The notes: generated from the letters alone by a model not told the origin. A stretch of DNA of 64,000 nt from Nipponacmea schrenckii (GCA_030562195.1 JAUJPP010000003.1:12245398-12309397); one strand, 5' to 3'. Counted from the first letter of the stretch, positions 36,276-49,046 are shown. Made by a program: numbers and translations.

Positions 36276-37454
36276 AAAAATTAAAATTTAAAAATCAAAA
36301 TTCTGTTTCCAACAATTTCTAGATTAAGTAACAAAAGATTTTAATAGACACCAAAATCATATAAATCGGATAAATTGTAGCGGACTTTTGCTAAAATGAG
36401 TCAATCTGAGATGACGGCTCAGGCATCACTTCCAGTTTAGATTTTTTCTTCTAAGGAGATTATTTTTATACATTATAGTTAATATATATAGTTTTATTCT
36501 ACATTTCAAATTAAAAGTGCACATACTCTAAGGTTCCTAGTGCACGTCAATTTTTTTGAGAATCATCTATTTCTCCTATAATCCATATACGAATACATTT
36601 TCAGGTTTATCTTAAATAACTCCACACTTTAACATTCTTGTAGGTTAATTGGCTGTGGGTTCCAAAGATAAGGTGCTGCGTAATGAAAAGCACGTGTTGA
36701 CTGTTTTGAGGAGATATTTGGGACAACGGGTATAGGTATTGCGATGATCTGAGCGAGAGGGTTTTAAGTACCGTATCAATCAAGTTTGTGGGCTGTACCA
36801 TTCCTGGCTCTATAAGTTTGTGAGAGGACTTTATAGATAATTCTTTGTTATATCGGCAACCGGTGTAAATTTTCTAGAACTGGGGTTATTTGTTCCTGCT
36901 TCCTCATTACAATTTTTTTAATCAATGGACTTATGATAGCTTCTTTTATTTATTCCCATAAAACCCCTGTCTTCAAATATGAATTTACTATTTCTATATA
37001 GAATTGGTCTAATGAATATCTATTCTCTTTCAGAAGCCATATTATATGTAGTGGACCTAGTTCACAAGATTTTGGTTGATGATGCTGATTAGCTCATCTT
37101 CTGTGTATGCTTAAAATGGTTGTAGGTGAAAACTTTTATTTGGTTGATGGAGATAACGGTGTGCTCTACGGTCACAGTGATTTACAATAAGTTCTTCTTG
37201 CAAATTTCAATTTGATAATGTTATAAAAATCTACATCTATAGTTTGAATAAATATCCCCTTTGCTACCACGAAGATATTCCCAATCGTCATGAAAAAGAA
37301 AGTATTCATGTGATATTCACAGCAATTTGCGGCTTCCTTTTTTTTTTAAGTTATTACTCTTGATTTAATCAAAACTTGTTCTTGTGAGTCAGATGAAGGC
37401 TAAAGTTTACATCAATTTGGATGAAATGAGGCATAAATATACAGAATTTGTTAT
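36276..37454. other. Gene-free stretch with a pearl-like remnant at its end
   Basis: No exon is supported. At about 37345-37420, 'agttattactcttgatttaa' followed by 'tcaaaacttgttcttgtg' resembles the core unit of the elements at 39203 and 60456, so a decayed unit abuts the cluster that starts at 37455. Confidence 0.4.
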
Positions 37455-37902
37455 TATACGCCCTCACATGAAATGTAGGGCGTATACAGTGTCCGACTTA
37501 GCGCGATTTCGGAAAAATGCGAGTAACTTTGCTTGTGCTCACTCTACAGACTACAGTTCTGATTGGATTTTAATAATTTTTGGTATGTGAGTTCATGGCA
37601 TCACAAAGAGTAACTGTTTTGATTTTGGTGATGATCGCATAATTTTTAGGAGAAATACAGTGTCCGACTTAGCGGAATTTCGCAAAAATGAGAATAGCTG
37701 TCTTGTGCTCACTCTACAAACTACAGTTCTAATTGCATTTTAATAAGTACTCTACTAAAGTGACAATTTTGATTCATATTTAGTCTGATTTCATGGTACA
37801 CCTATGAATTTTTGCCCATTATCTGATAAAACGGAACATGGATTTTTGCCCATTATCTGATAAGCCTGGGGAGGGCGTATCTGCACTCTTTGCGTGCCTA
37901 TG
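37455..37902 (+). mobile_element. Helentron/pearl-like element, copy A
   Basis: Left end TATACGCCCTCACATGAAAT continues to GGGCGTATA, making a 9-bp stem. Right end is GGGCGTATCTGCACTCTTTG followed by CGTGCCTATG, which gives a short hairpin just before the terminus and an inverted match (ATACGCCC/GGGCGTAT) to the left end. The interior has two 'gtgtccgacttagcg' units. No coding sequence. A 3' hairpin, short subterminal inverted repeats and T-rich flanks are features of Helentron-type non-autonomous elements. Confidence 0.65.
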
Positions 37903-37907
37903 TTTTT

Positions 37908-38713
37908 TATACGCCCTCACATGAAATGTAGGGCGTATATTGTGATCAACTTTCTGTCTGTCTGTTTGTCTGTCTGTCGTCTGTTGTCTGTTCACATTTG
38001 CTCGTGCTCACTCTACAGACTACAGTTTTGATTGGATTTTAATAATGTTTGGTATTTGAGTTCATGACATCACAAAGAGGAACTGTATTGATTTTGGTGA
38101 TGATCGGATAATTTTTAGCGGAGATACAGTGTCCGACTTAGTGCAATTTCAGAACAAAAGGAGTAACTTTGCTTGTGCTCACTCTACAGACTACAGTTTT
38201 GATTGGATTTTAATAATTTTTAGTATATGAGTTCATGGCATCACAAAGAGGAACCGTATTGATTTTGGTGATGATCGGATAATTTTTAACAAAGATACAG
38301 TGTCCGACTTAGCGCGATTTCGGAAAAATGCCAGTAACTTTGCCTGTGCTCACTCTACAGACTACAGTTCTAATTGGATTTTAATAATTTTTGGTATGTG
38401 AGTTCATGGCATCACAAAGAGTAACTGTTTTGATTTTGGTGATGATCGCATAATTTTTAGGAGAAATACAGTGTCCAACTTAGCGGAATTTCGCAAAAAT
38501 GAGAATAGCTGTCTTGTGCTCACTCTACATACTACAGTTCTAATTGCATTTTAATAAGTACTCTACTAAAGTGACAATTTTGATTCATATTTAGTCTGAT
38601 TTCATGGTACACCTATGAATTTTTGCCCATTATCTGATAAAACGGAACATGAATTTTTGCCCATTATCTGATAAGCCTGGGGAGGGCGTATCTGCACGCT
38701 TTGCGTGCCTATG
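37908..38713 (+). mobile_element. Helentron/pearl-like element, copy B
   Basis: Same ends as copy A, with a perfect GCACGC-TTT-GCGTGC hairpin before CTATG. A CTGT/CTGTTTGT-rich microsatellite lies near the left end (about 37945-37995), followed by three or four units containing 'gtgctcactctacagactac'. It follows copy A head-to-tail, separated only by a run of five T. Confidence 0.68.
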
Positions 38714-39202
38714 TTTTTTATACGCCCTCACATGAAATGTAGGGCGTATATTGTGATCAACTTTCTGTCTGTCTGTTTGTCTGTCTGTCGTCTGTTGTCT
38801 GTTCACATTTGCTCGTGCTCACTCTACAGACTACAGTTTTGATTGGATTTTAATAATGTTTGGTATTTGAGTTCATGACATCACAAAGAGGAACTGTATT
38901 GATTTTGGTGATGATCGGATAATTTTTAACAAAGAAACAGTGTCCGACTTAGCGCGATTTCGGAAAAATGCCAGTAACTTTGCTTGTGCTCACTCTACAG
39001 ACTACAGTTTTGAATGGATTTTAATAATTTTTGGTATGTGAGTTCATGGCATCACAAAGAGGAACTGTATTGATTTTGGTAATGATCGGATAATTTTTAG
39101 CGGAGATACAGTGTCCGACTTAGCGTGATTTTGGAAAAATGAGAGTAACTGTCTTGTGCTCACTCTACTCTCTACAGTTTTGATTGGATTTTAATAATTT
39201 TT

Positions 39203-40012
39203 TACACGCCCACATTATATATATATATATATATTTTATACGTCCGTCCGTCCGTCCACAATTGCTTGTGAACGCGATAAAGATTACACTTCTTGTTGGA
39301 TTTAAATGAAATTTGCTGTGATCATTTATATTGATGAGATCTCGATGAACGGTTTTTGAGTTATTGCACTTGACTTAGTCAAAACGCGTCAAAATTGGCT
39401 TGTGAACGCGATATCGACTACAGTTTTTATTTTTTAAAATTGATTTGAATAAAACTTGCTGTGATCATTTATATTGATGAGATCTCGGACAAGTTCGAAA
39501 TTGGCGATTTTTCGACGAACAGTTTTTGAGTTATTGCACTTGACTTAGTGGCTTGTGAACGCGATAGAGACAACAGTTTACAATGGATTCAAATGAAACT
39601 CGCTGTGATCATTTATATTGAAGAGATCTCAGACAAGTTTGAAATTGGCGATTTTTCGATAAACAGTTTTTTAGTTATTGCCCTTGACTTAGTCAAAACG
39701 CGTTAAAATTGGCTTGTAAACACTCTAGAGACTACATTTTTCATTGGATTTGAATGAAACTTGCTGTGATCATTTATATTGATAAATTCAAAATAGGCTA
39801 TTTTTCGATTAATGGTTTTTGAGTTATTGCACTTGACTTAGTTAAAACCCGGCTTGTGAACGCGATAGAGATCACAATTTCCATTTGATTTGAATGAAAT
39901 TTTGGTCATCATTTATATTGATGAGATGTTAACCAAGTTTGATAGTGACGATTTTTTGGTGAACATTTTTTGAGTTATTGCCCTTGACTTAGTCAAAACG
40001 CGTCAAAACAAC

Positions 40013-40044
<32 letters not shown>

Positions 40045-40791
40045 ACTCTTTATTTTACATGGGTCAGAATTAGGCCCAATACACAAGGACATGGTCCTGT
40101 CTCACATTCAGCCCATGGGGCAATACATTGGAAAAAAAAAAGAAAGAAAAAAAGAAAAAAATCGAAAATACATAATATCTCTATATACAATTCCCCCGAA
40201 ATACTAAAAATACACAAGTACATGTGTATCAAATGGACAGATCTATGTTCCGGCGATGAAGTACATGACCACAAATAAAAATATACAATACTCCACGTAC
40301 AATTTGTTTAAAAATACACAAGTACATGTGCATGAATGTACAGATTTTCAACCTACAATTTGTTTAAAAAATGGATGTAATACATAGCTCCCGCGGCCAT
40401 GCACACGACCGCAAAAAAATCACGTATTATTTCAACGTACAATTTATTTTTAAAATACACAATTACATGTGTAAATAATGGACAGATTTATCTTCCGGCG
40501 GTCAAGTACATGACAGCAAAAACTATATATCATTTCAACCTACAATTAGTTTTAAAATAAACAAGTACATGTGTATAAAATGGACAGATTCATCTTTCTG
40601 CGATCAAGTACATGACCACAAAAACCAAGGAATAGACAAGTACATCTGCATGAGACGATCAGACATCAAAACATACATGTACATATATTGATGAAAACTT
40701 GAATCAGACCTAAATAATGTTAGAGTTTTTGCCTGTGTTAAAATAGAAAATATATTTTAAAGTTGGCGTATCTTGCTAGGCAACCACTTGT
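39203..40791 (+). mobile_element. Nested pearl-like element D with core repeats and TAA microsatellite
   Basis: The left end is TACACGCCCACATTA, an AT-dinucleotide run and GTCCGTCCGTCCGTCC. About five core units of ~160 bases follow ('ggcttgtgaacgcgata', 'tgatcatttatattgatgag', 'ttgagttattgcccttgact'). Then comes (TAA)n at 40018-40044 and a right end GGCGTATCTTGCTAGGCAAC CACTTG with a short hairpin. Left arm, core repeats, microsatellite, right arm is the layout described for oyster pearl elements. The 40045-40750 part may be a separate later insertion (next entry). Confidence 0.62.
40018..40690 (-). repeat. Retroelement-like 3' end with TAA tail and internal ~105-bp repeats
   Basis: Read on the minus strand, this ends 'ccatgtaaaataaagagttt' followed by (ATT)n, a poly(A) signal plus trinucleotide tail as in some LINE/SINE 3' ends. 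Upstream on that strand are about five copies of a 100-140 base unit containing 'cacatgtacttgtgta' and 'ggtcatgtacttcatcgccg'-type phrases. Whether it is part of element D or nested inside it is unresolved. Confidence 0.45.
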
Positions 40792-41285
40792 GGTATGTGA
40801 GTTCATAGCATCACAAAGAGGACCTGTATTGATTTTGGTGATGATCGGATAATTTTTAGCGGAGATACAATGTCCAACTTAGCGGGATTTCGATAAAATG
40901 CGAGTAGCTTTGCTTGTGCTCACTCTACAGACTACAGTTTTGATTGGATTTTAATGATTTTTGGTATGTGAGTTCATGGCATAACAAAGAAAAATTGTAT
41001 TGATTTTGGTGATGATCGCATAATTTTTAGCAGAAACACAGTGTCCGACTTAGCGGAATTCGCAAGAATGAGAATACACCTGTCTTGTGCTCACTCTTCA
41101 AACTACAGTTTTGATTGCAATTTAATAAGTACTCTACATAAAGTGACAATTTTGATTCATATTTAGTCTGATTTCATGGTACACCTATGAATTTTTGCCC
41201 ATTATCTGATAAAACGGAACATGAATTTTTGCCTATCATCTGATAAGCCTGAGGAAGGCGTATCTGCACGCTTTGCGTGTCTATG

Positions 41286-42833
41286 TTTATGTCTAATAAA
41301 TGCTTTTACCAATGAAAAAGCTCGTGTTTGGGTTATTGCTCTCTACATTATATAGATATTGAACAGAAATTAATTTAACAATATTGAACACTAAAAATAA
41401 ACTTCTCATCTTACCTGTATTAGTCTCATTATAATCCATTTAATTTACATTTTAATTATCTACTATATATTATTATATCCCATATAGTATTATCAATATT
41501 CATGTTGTGAATTTTAAATCAACTGAATTTCTACGTGCAGTGTAAATATTATTTGCTATTGTAAGTATTCACTGAACACACCTGTTACTTCTGTACTTCT
41601 TAAAAATTTAGTGTTTTATGAAAGGAATTTGCCCAGGAAGCGAGTAAAATATGTGAGTATAATAAAATGGCACTTATGATATCTAGTAAGTGTTTGTAAA
41701 AAAATCTATATATAGTAAGTAGATTAGACCTTTTCATGGTCAAATATTTAGAGAATAGTGTATTAAGAGACAATATGTTATATTAAAGGGGTGATAGTTG
41801 GTGTAGAAACGTTAACATAATCTCATCCATCAACATTATGTCAGTTAAATACCGTGTAATATAAGATCTCAACAGGTAAGTGATAAGTCAATTGTTCAAC
41901 TGAATATGACCATGTTCTATTGGTGATATGACTCTAATCCTTTCTGATATTGTTTTATGTTGTTTGCTTCAAGGAATTTTTCACTAAAGCTACACTTCAA
42001 GATCGACATACCTTAAAGAAGTAATCTGAAAGAAATCTTATGTGTTTTAACATTTAAAGAAATATACTTCTAAAACTTAAAAGTTTAATAATAGTATTAC
42101 ATTTATCAGTCGACTTATCTGGTTTCATTTGGCATGTACAACATAATTCCTGTATAATTCAATAAAGACAATCTTAGAACTGACGAGACCCTTATAATTC
42201 TCTTCTAAATTTTATCTTTATTTTGAAAGTAGTCTTCCTTTAAGTTTAATCATATACATTATACATTAAAAAAAAGTAGTTCGGGATATCTAGACGTGTG
42301 AAAAAGCTATCAAGGTGGATTTTAAATTGGAATATAAATATATTTAATATATTTTGTTCTTGATTTTTACTTAAATTTCGAGAGCACCTAAAAGTTATCA
42401 TATATATTTCCAAGGAAATTATAGCCATTGAGGTTTCTTAAACTATGACTTAAACTTACAAAAACCGTTTTTTTTTATATAAATTTTATACAAAAAAACA
42501 TTATTGTATAAATGACTTTAAAAAAGATGGCTTTCCAGGCAGTTAGTATACATCTACAATAATTATTATATTATGATTATCATTAAAAATTAACAAAATG
42601 GTCAAATTCTGGCAAGAATAGTGGCTTGTAGAGTAACCTATTTACATGGTAAAAAAGGTTTTTAAACAAACAAGGGCAATAACTCATTAGGTTTTTAATT
42701 GGGTCCATTTTTGGTTGATTAAATTACTGACACCAATTCTAATCCGTCAAAACTTGTGCCTTCAAGAAGCTTACAAGCTGTATATTGAACGGGTTTTAAA
42801 GAAAAAGGGGTTTGGAACATTTTTATACGCCAA
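41286..42833. other. Gene-free AT-rich stretch
   Basis: No supported exon, no repeat noted. The minus ORF 42246-42428 has no motif. Confidence 0.4.
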
Positions 42834-43225
42834 CATTATAATGCCGTATATATTGTCGTCACCCCTGATCGTCCGTCGGTTCACAAATGGCTTGTGAACG
42901 CAATGGACACTACAGTTTTCATCTGATTTGAATGAAATATTTTTTAATATTTATATTGATGAGATCATCTTGGATATGTTAGATATTAAGGATTTTTCAG
43001 TGAACGGTTTTTTGAGTTATTGCCCTCGACTTAGTCCAAACGTGAGATAACGTCCAAATAGAGATAACAGTTTTCATCTGATTTGAATGAAATTTGGTGT
43101 GAACACTTATATTGATGAGATCTTGGACAAGTTCGACATTGTGGTTCATTTCGGCAAATAATGTTGGAGTTTCAACTTTGTGCTAATACTGAAAATATTC
43201 TTGCATCTTGCTAGGCAACCACCTG
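42834..43225 (+). mobile_element. Short pearl-like element of the D type
   Basis: The left end TATACGCCAACATTATAATG leads to GTATATATTGTCGTCACCCC and 'gtccgtcggttcac'; two core units follow ('tggcttgtgaacgcaatgga', 'ttgagttattgccctcgact'). The right end is CTTGCTAGGCAACCACCTG, matching element D. It lies about 130 bases downstream of the stop of the 43357-46451 gene. Confidence 0.62.
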
Positions 43226-43356
43226 TTCTGATTTGCAATAGGGTTCGTCCTTACAAGCTTTCACACCAAGCTTCGTCCAAATCGTCAGGAATTGGTCCTT
43301 CTTGGATGTTTATGAGTAATTGTGGATATGATGGACTCTGTTACGCAACACATCGT

Positions 43357-46300
43357 TTATTTGTAATCAACTGATTTTCCAGCTTCGTTCCTGAAAAAAA
43401 AAGATAGTCATTTCCGAAAAGTTGAGTTGAAAATTAGCTTATAAGGGAACCTTTATTCAAGCATGACATACACCACGCAAATATTTTAGCTACCTTAAAA
43501 AGTGGAAACTACTTTGTAATATCCTCGTTTAATCCCGTTGGAATAATAATACAGACAGACGTCATTTAGTAACCATCCTTACTTACCTGTAATCCCATTC
43601 ACTGATACCCCATCCGAGTACACCATTTAATTGAAATTTACAAAATCGTTCATATATTTTAGCATCCAAATTTTCACCCATGTAAAAAATAGGACATTCT
43701 ATTACCTCTATATCTAGATTATATTTCGTGGTACCTGTTAAAGGATCACAAACATGAAAGTAAAGTAAGCAATCAATATGAGATGAGCGTGATTATCACA
43801 CCCTATCGGCTCAATTTTAAGAAGATACAAATTAAATTTAGAAAATTAAAATGGTATAAATACTCGCTTATGGAGTTAATTTATTCTATATAAGCTCTGT
43901 TTCTGGGGTAATGTTGAGATTCAAAAAACAGAAAACTTGCGCAATGTCATGCATGCCCTTGAGCCCAAAAGAAAAAAATGTCGGCAAATTTATAACAAAA
44001 TTAGCATCAATAATAATACCTGTAGAAAAATTAAAGCTCAGCTGCACCGGGGGATTCCCATCATCTCCAAATTTATACAGTTCAAAATCAGTACTACATA
44101 CAGTTTCCATGCTACCATTTGGTTTAAAGACGTAACCTATCACTAACCTAGCATGAACAATAATACGAAAATTATTTTAAATAATGCCTGAGGTGAAAGA
44201 GTTGTTCCTATAAAGTTTCAGGTTATGTATAACGTAGGCATATGAAGACAAATTTGCCACATCAAATTATATTCTTAAAAAGAATAAATAATTTACCTCG
44301 ACATTGTTGATGGCATACAAATGACCCCAATACAGGCTGATGTTCCATCAACAAAATACATATACTGTATGCCATATCTATGAATGTGTTTCCAATCACG
44401 AATATTACCTAAAATAATCGTAAAGAGCAAACAGTGAAACTTTCAAATGAACAGCTCATTTACAGACAAACGAATGGGACTTTGTTTTATCCTAAACAAG
44501 TGGTATTTGTTTGTTCCAGTCGTTATGTAACAATTTTTTTTCCAGCGCATTAAAACAAAGAACCATATAGAAGTTTAATGTTATTATTTTGCTTACATAT
44601 TTGCATTAATTACTTACCATAAGAATGATCTCGAACACCTTGAATCTCAATATGATAAATATCGTATCCCTCTATATTAATATCACCATTTATTTCACCA
44701 AACTGCTCATAGTGTGTTTGGTGCGCTCTGAAAGTAATCTAAATTTTTATAGTTCTGTTCCCAACTGATGAATAACTACACTAAACCGCCATGTTTTATC
44801 GTATTGTTTATCCAAATCTACTCAATTTAGAATCAAACTCTTGTAAAATATGACTACAATACTCACTTTTTGAGAGTGTTAAAATACTCTCGAGACCACT
44901 TTTCTCTTGCTATAGCATCAGACATAACATTTGGATTGAGATCAGTATCAAAATCAAAGTAGGGCGTTAAACAATTCCAATCTAATTCAAATGAAACTGT
45001 CAATACCTTATTGGTTTCTTTCATCCTGAAATAGAAAAAATCAATCTCAAGATTGGAAGATAAATAGTTACATGTATATATATATCAAAGCTATATATGA
45101 GAATGAACTAATGTTAAAATTGTTAGGAAAAGAAATGGTGTCTTTGAATGTGTATAGATAAATGACGACTGAATTTTCATGTATGAATTTGAGATATTTA
45201 TACCCTAAGGGAAGAATAATAATTTAGATCTAAGGTGAAAAACTTTATTTTTTTATCTATCATGAAGAGAGGTTTTTGGCTTGTATCGCTGTGTAAAAAT
45301 CACCCGTACACCAATATAATTACCAGAGTCGCTGCTACCAGTACATACCTCAGTTGACCATTAAATGATAATTTCCATTTCGTCATTGGTACAATAGGTT
45401 CCAGAGTTAACCCACCTGCTGCAAATTGATCGGGCTTTCCTATTAGGTTAGTGTCTGGTTGCATTGTCATTTCTAATAACCCAATACCTGGTAGCTTAAT
45501 AATATTACACATAAACACAATGTAAATGGGGTATGATATAAACCTATAAATACAATCTAACAATTACTTTGGTTGATATTTATAAATCGTCTTGAAGGTT
45601 TCTATTATCTTTAAGGTTTCTATTATCTTTATGATTTAATTATGGAATGGTAATTTATATTGCACGATTTATTGGTAATTATCACAAGAAGAAATTCATA
45701 GCTCACTTACCCTTAGTATAAGAATAGTCTGTGTTAAATTGTTGTGTCTTCTAGCTGTAGCTAAGACCATATAGACACCATGCTTATTTCCACCATTAAA
45801 ATATACAGCATCAACGGCCTAGAAACACATTAAAAATTTGGTTTGAAATTTGATTGTAATATTTGATTCCCCAATAACCCATGGTTAAACAAAACAAAAA
45901 CAAAAGATTCAATCAATGGCATTACTTCTACTTACAGAAAGAAGATCGAGTGCTTTCTTTTATTTCATTCTTTCGGGATTGAAAACTATAATAGTAATTC
46001 TTTGCGGAACTATCGCAGTGAAATATGATCAACATGCTTAATGAATGTTATATACGGATTTAGTGGAGAATGGGTGTATGTTTTCTTTTCTTTTTTAAAT
46101 ATTTCATTTGCTGCTTACCAGTGGATGGTCTGGATTTAAGGTCTGTATTTTGTCCATTTCCTCTGGTGATACCCTTGATCTTAATCCATACCCAGCATTA
46201 TTATTTTGTGTGCTCTCTGTTAATCTCTTATTCTGGTAGGATCGTAACCAGAATATTACTCGAAACAACCAATATTTTAGATAATAACATCGCCCTTTCT

Positions 46301-46451
46301 GTCTGTACACACCATGTATGGGTGGTTTCTCTGGTACCAGGAGGTAGAGAGCGAGGATTGGTAAACAGGAAAACAATATCAGATAGATCATGATGGCAGC
46401 ATTTAAAATCTGAATTACTGACAGAATAGTTTTATTATGGATTACGAGCAT
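43357..46451 (-). CDS. Membrane-anchored DUF7064/DUF7065-like protein (related to N-terminal part of animal PEP-synthase-like proteins)
   Basis: Nine exons join to 425 aa: 46119-46451, 45711-45818, 45349-45494, 44867-45025, 44618-44727, 44297-44408, 44020-44147, 43587-43734, 43357-43390. Residues about 8-38 form one hydrophobic segment (ILSVIQILNAAIMIYLILFS...), a likely signal anchor, followed by a basic stretch. The rest is soluble-looking, with GGLTLEPIVPMTKWKLSFNG, AIAREKWSREYF, THYEQFGEINGDI, GVRDHSYGNIRDWKHIHRY and LNGVLGWGISEWDYR. The RDHSYG-RDW-HRY block recalls the DUF7064 fold and the non-catalytic N-terminal region of animal rifampicin-phosphotransferase/PEP-synthase-like proteins; I place the family from memory. 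No ATP-grasp or phosphohistidine domain follows, because the frame stops 11 codons into the last exon. The AATAAA poly(A) hexamer overlaps the stop codon region. Function unknown. Confidence 0.75.
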
Positions 46452-47715
46452 TACAAATATAATGCCGTTGTAGGGTATCTGGCGGTTTCCTATGGATCTT
46501 CTGTTGTAAAAATCATATTAGAAAATTAAAAGATTTATCTTATCATGGCGTAATCATCTCAATAGTGGCAGACAATGAACACTACGTAGATTCATCATTC
46601 ATTTCATATTTCGTCATTTTCCACCTATGATAGTTGGGCTACAAGAGAGTGACAAGACGCACCATTGATTTCAATTCTTGCTTTCAAAATGATTCTGTGA
46701 GTTGTCGAAGTATAAATCAGGTAACATGGATTCCTATATATCACTTTCAAGCTTAAAAAGATAGATTTTTACCTGTAATAAAGTCTAAACCTAATAACAG
46801 CTTTACTTGCACTTTAATACAAAGGTTAGTAGCGCGTCTAAAATCAGTTCATGGACTATCAGTTTATAGATTGTATCAATGTTTCTCCGAAATGTATCAG
46901 ATGCGGAAATCAACCAACTGTAGAATTGAAAAGGCCGTATTTTGTATTGTGTGTGCTTATTACTTGAAATGAGTACATAAATCCTTATGTTTAACTATAG
47001 ATAATTATCCTATAAATCTTATGTTTAAACTATAGATAGGCTATCCTATACGGATATATAAAGTCATTCTTGGCTTCTGAGAGTTATATTGTGACAGTTG
47101 TCGGCTGGAATAGGATTAGAAACACTGGCCCCTTTTGTAAGTAGTCAAAATTGTAGACTAAGGGGCGACCCAACCCTTCCTGTTTTTATTCCATACGTAT
47201 ACTATGTTTTATGAAGATTTCCCGCAATAAGGATTAGACAATATTATTATAGCACAAGCTCGTCACAAGCTCAATTCCAGTGGGTTCTTCTTGCATCTTC
47301 AAAGATATCAAAATAATTAAAAAGCCTAATTAATTAAACAACGACAAAATCCACAGATCAATGTTTGTAGATTATTGTTGGGAATCAAAATGCTTCATTT
47401 AGGTGTTGACTGTTTAATACTAAAAGAGAGTAGAATGCAAATATATAGGCCTAGTACAAGATAATTATTGCCAATGGCCTGTCATTTCGAGGGCAAAAAA
47501 AAAAACACTATCAAAAATGAATTATATATTTTATTATATTGTACAACCCATTCCAGTACTAGTTCGATTCCTGACGACTCACATCTGAACTCTAATAAAT
47601 TATAGTTTCTAATAAATATTGACGATCAGACGAAAATTTAAGGCTCAATCAAAACTGAGGATGTCAACACAATTTCTGTATTATGAGGTTGTATGAAGGT
47701 TGAAAAGGAAAATCC
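46452..47715. other. Gene-free stretch upstream of the DUF7064-like gene
   Basis: It should contain that gene's promoter; no core element is recognisable. No ORF with support. Confidence 0.35.
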
Positions 47716-47724
47716 GAATGTATC

Positions 47725-48397
47725 GGGCGTGTACAAAACGAAGACCCAAAGACCTAAGACCTAAGACCTAAAAAAGGAAGACCCCACGAGGTAAAAAACG
47801 AAGACCTAAAAAAGGAAGACCCCACCAAGTAAAAAACGAAGACCCTGTGAAAAAATCCGACAAGGCAGAGGAATATTCCATTGAAATTTTACTGAATGGT
47901 TAAGCATGTCAACACGCCAATTTCCCCAGAAAATGAGCAAAATCCATCACTCCCTCCCTTCCCTACAGGGTGAAACATAAATACCGACGTAAAAATGTCA
48001 AGCATGTCAATACGCCAATTTCCCCAGAAATACATTCTTTTTTACGTCCGTATTTATGTTTCACCCTGTAGGGAAGGGAGGGGGTGATGGATTTTGCTCA
48101 TTTTCTGGGGAAATTGGCGTATTGACATGCTTAACCTTCGAGTAAAATTTCAATGGAATATTCCTATGCCTTGTTGGGGTCTTCCTTTTATACCTTTTTT
48201 TTTACGTCCGTATTTATGTTTCACCCTGTAGGGCAGGGAGGGGGTGATGGATTTTGCTCATTTTCTGGGGAAATTGGCGTATTGACATGCTTACCTGGTG
48301 GGGTCTTCCTTTTTTAGGTCTTCGTTTTTTACCTCGTGGGCTCTTCCTTTTTTAGGTCTTAGGTTTTAGGTCTTAGGTCTTCGTTTTTAACACACCC
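47725..48397. mobile_element. 673-bp foldback (Mutator-like) element with 9-bp target duplication
   Basis: GAATGTATC is directly repeated at 47716-47724 and 48398-48406, immediately outside termini GGGCGTGTACAAAACGAAGACC-like (left) and its near reverse complement ending AACACACCC (right). Arms of about 270 bases are inverted copies: GACCTAAGACCTAA, 'aaaaaaggaagaccccac', 'gaatattccattgaaatttta' and 'catgtcaa-acgccaatttcc' on the left recur as reverse complements on the right. The right arm also contains a tandem copy of a ~90-base block (48043-48133 and 48206-48293). A 9-bp duplication and long inverted arms with G-rich ends fit a non-autonomous MULE. Confidence 0.8.
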
Positions 48398-48406
48398 GAA
48401 TGTATC

Positions 48407-49046
48407 GGATACTCAGATTTCATAGTTAAATAGCTTTCAAGAGGTCATTTCAGTAAAGAGTCAGCCAATATCGAGATAACTCTCTACCGACAACTACAGA
48501 CTACAAAACTAACAGGCTGCGGCGCCAGAAGGTTGCAGGAAAGTGTAGTTTCTACCCCCAATTCATTTCTTAGAAACTTTAAAATAAATACCTATATTTT
48601 CCCAAACTTAGACCCAACAGCATCTATACTCCCAGGATGGGGCCGCCACTGTTTGCACAGTTTTTACAAAGAACTTTAATTTTATATATATACCTATGCA
48701 TTATGTATGAAATGAATCATAAAAAAAGTTTTTATCAAAACTTAATGTTTCACTTGCTTCATTACATTATGTAACATGGTAATTTATAAGACGAATTATG
48801 GCATGCTCCGATTTACCACATTTTCTTGTCACATTATTCAGGAGACGCTTTGTCATCTTCCTTTATTTAAACATAAAAAGACCTTAATCGAAATTGCCAA
48901 AACTATAAAACCACAGAATTATAGTATAATGATTCATTTTTTGGAGAAGCAGTACATTTATAATATAGTAATAATAAAATACCAAAATTGTAACAATTAA
49001 AATCTCCTTATTTATACTTTGACCAAACCAGTAAATATTGTTAACT
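48407..49046. other. Intergenic/3' flank of PAH
   Basis: No exon. A minus-strand AATAAA (plus TTTATT at about 48862) is a candidate poly(A) site for PAH. The plus ORF 48776-49000 has no motif. Confidence 0.35.

Larger units (their letters stand above)
38719..41285 (+). mobile_element. Helentron/pearl-like element, copy C, interrupted by a nested element
   Basis: It begins with the same left end and CTGT microsatellite as copy B, again just after five T, and ends at 41285 with the hairpin and CTATG. Between 39203 and 40791 it is split by element D: the unit reads 'gattttaataattttt' on the left and resumes at 'tggtatgtgagttcat' on the right, exactly continuing the consensus. Confidence 0.65.

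Noticed and set aside
46070..46393. 107-codon plus-strand ORF
   Set aside because: Antisense shadow of the first exon of the DUF7064-like gene.
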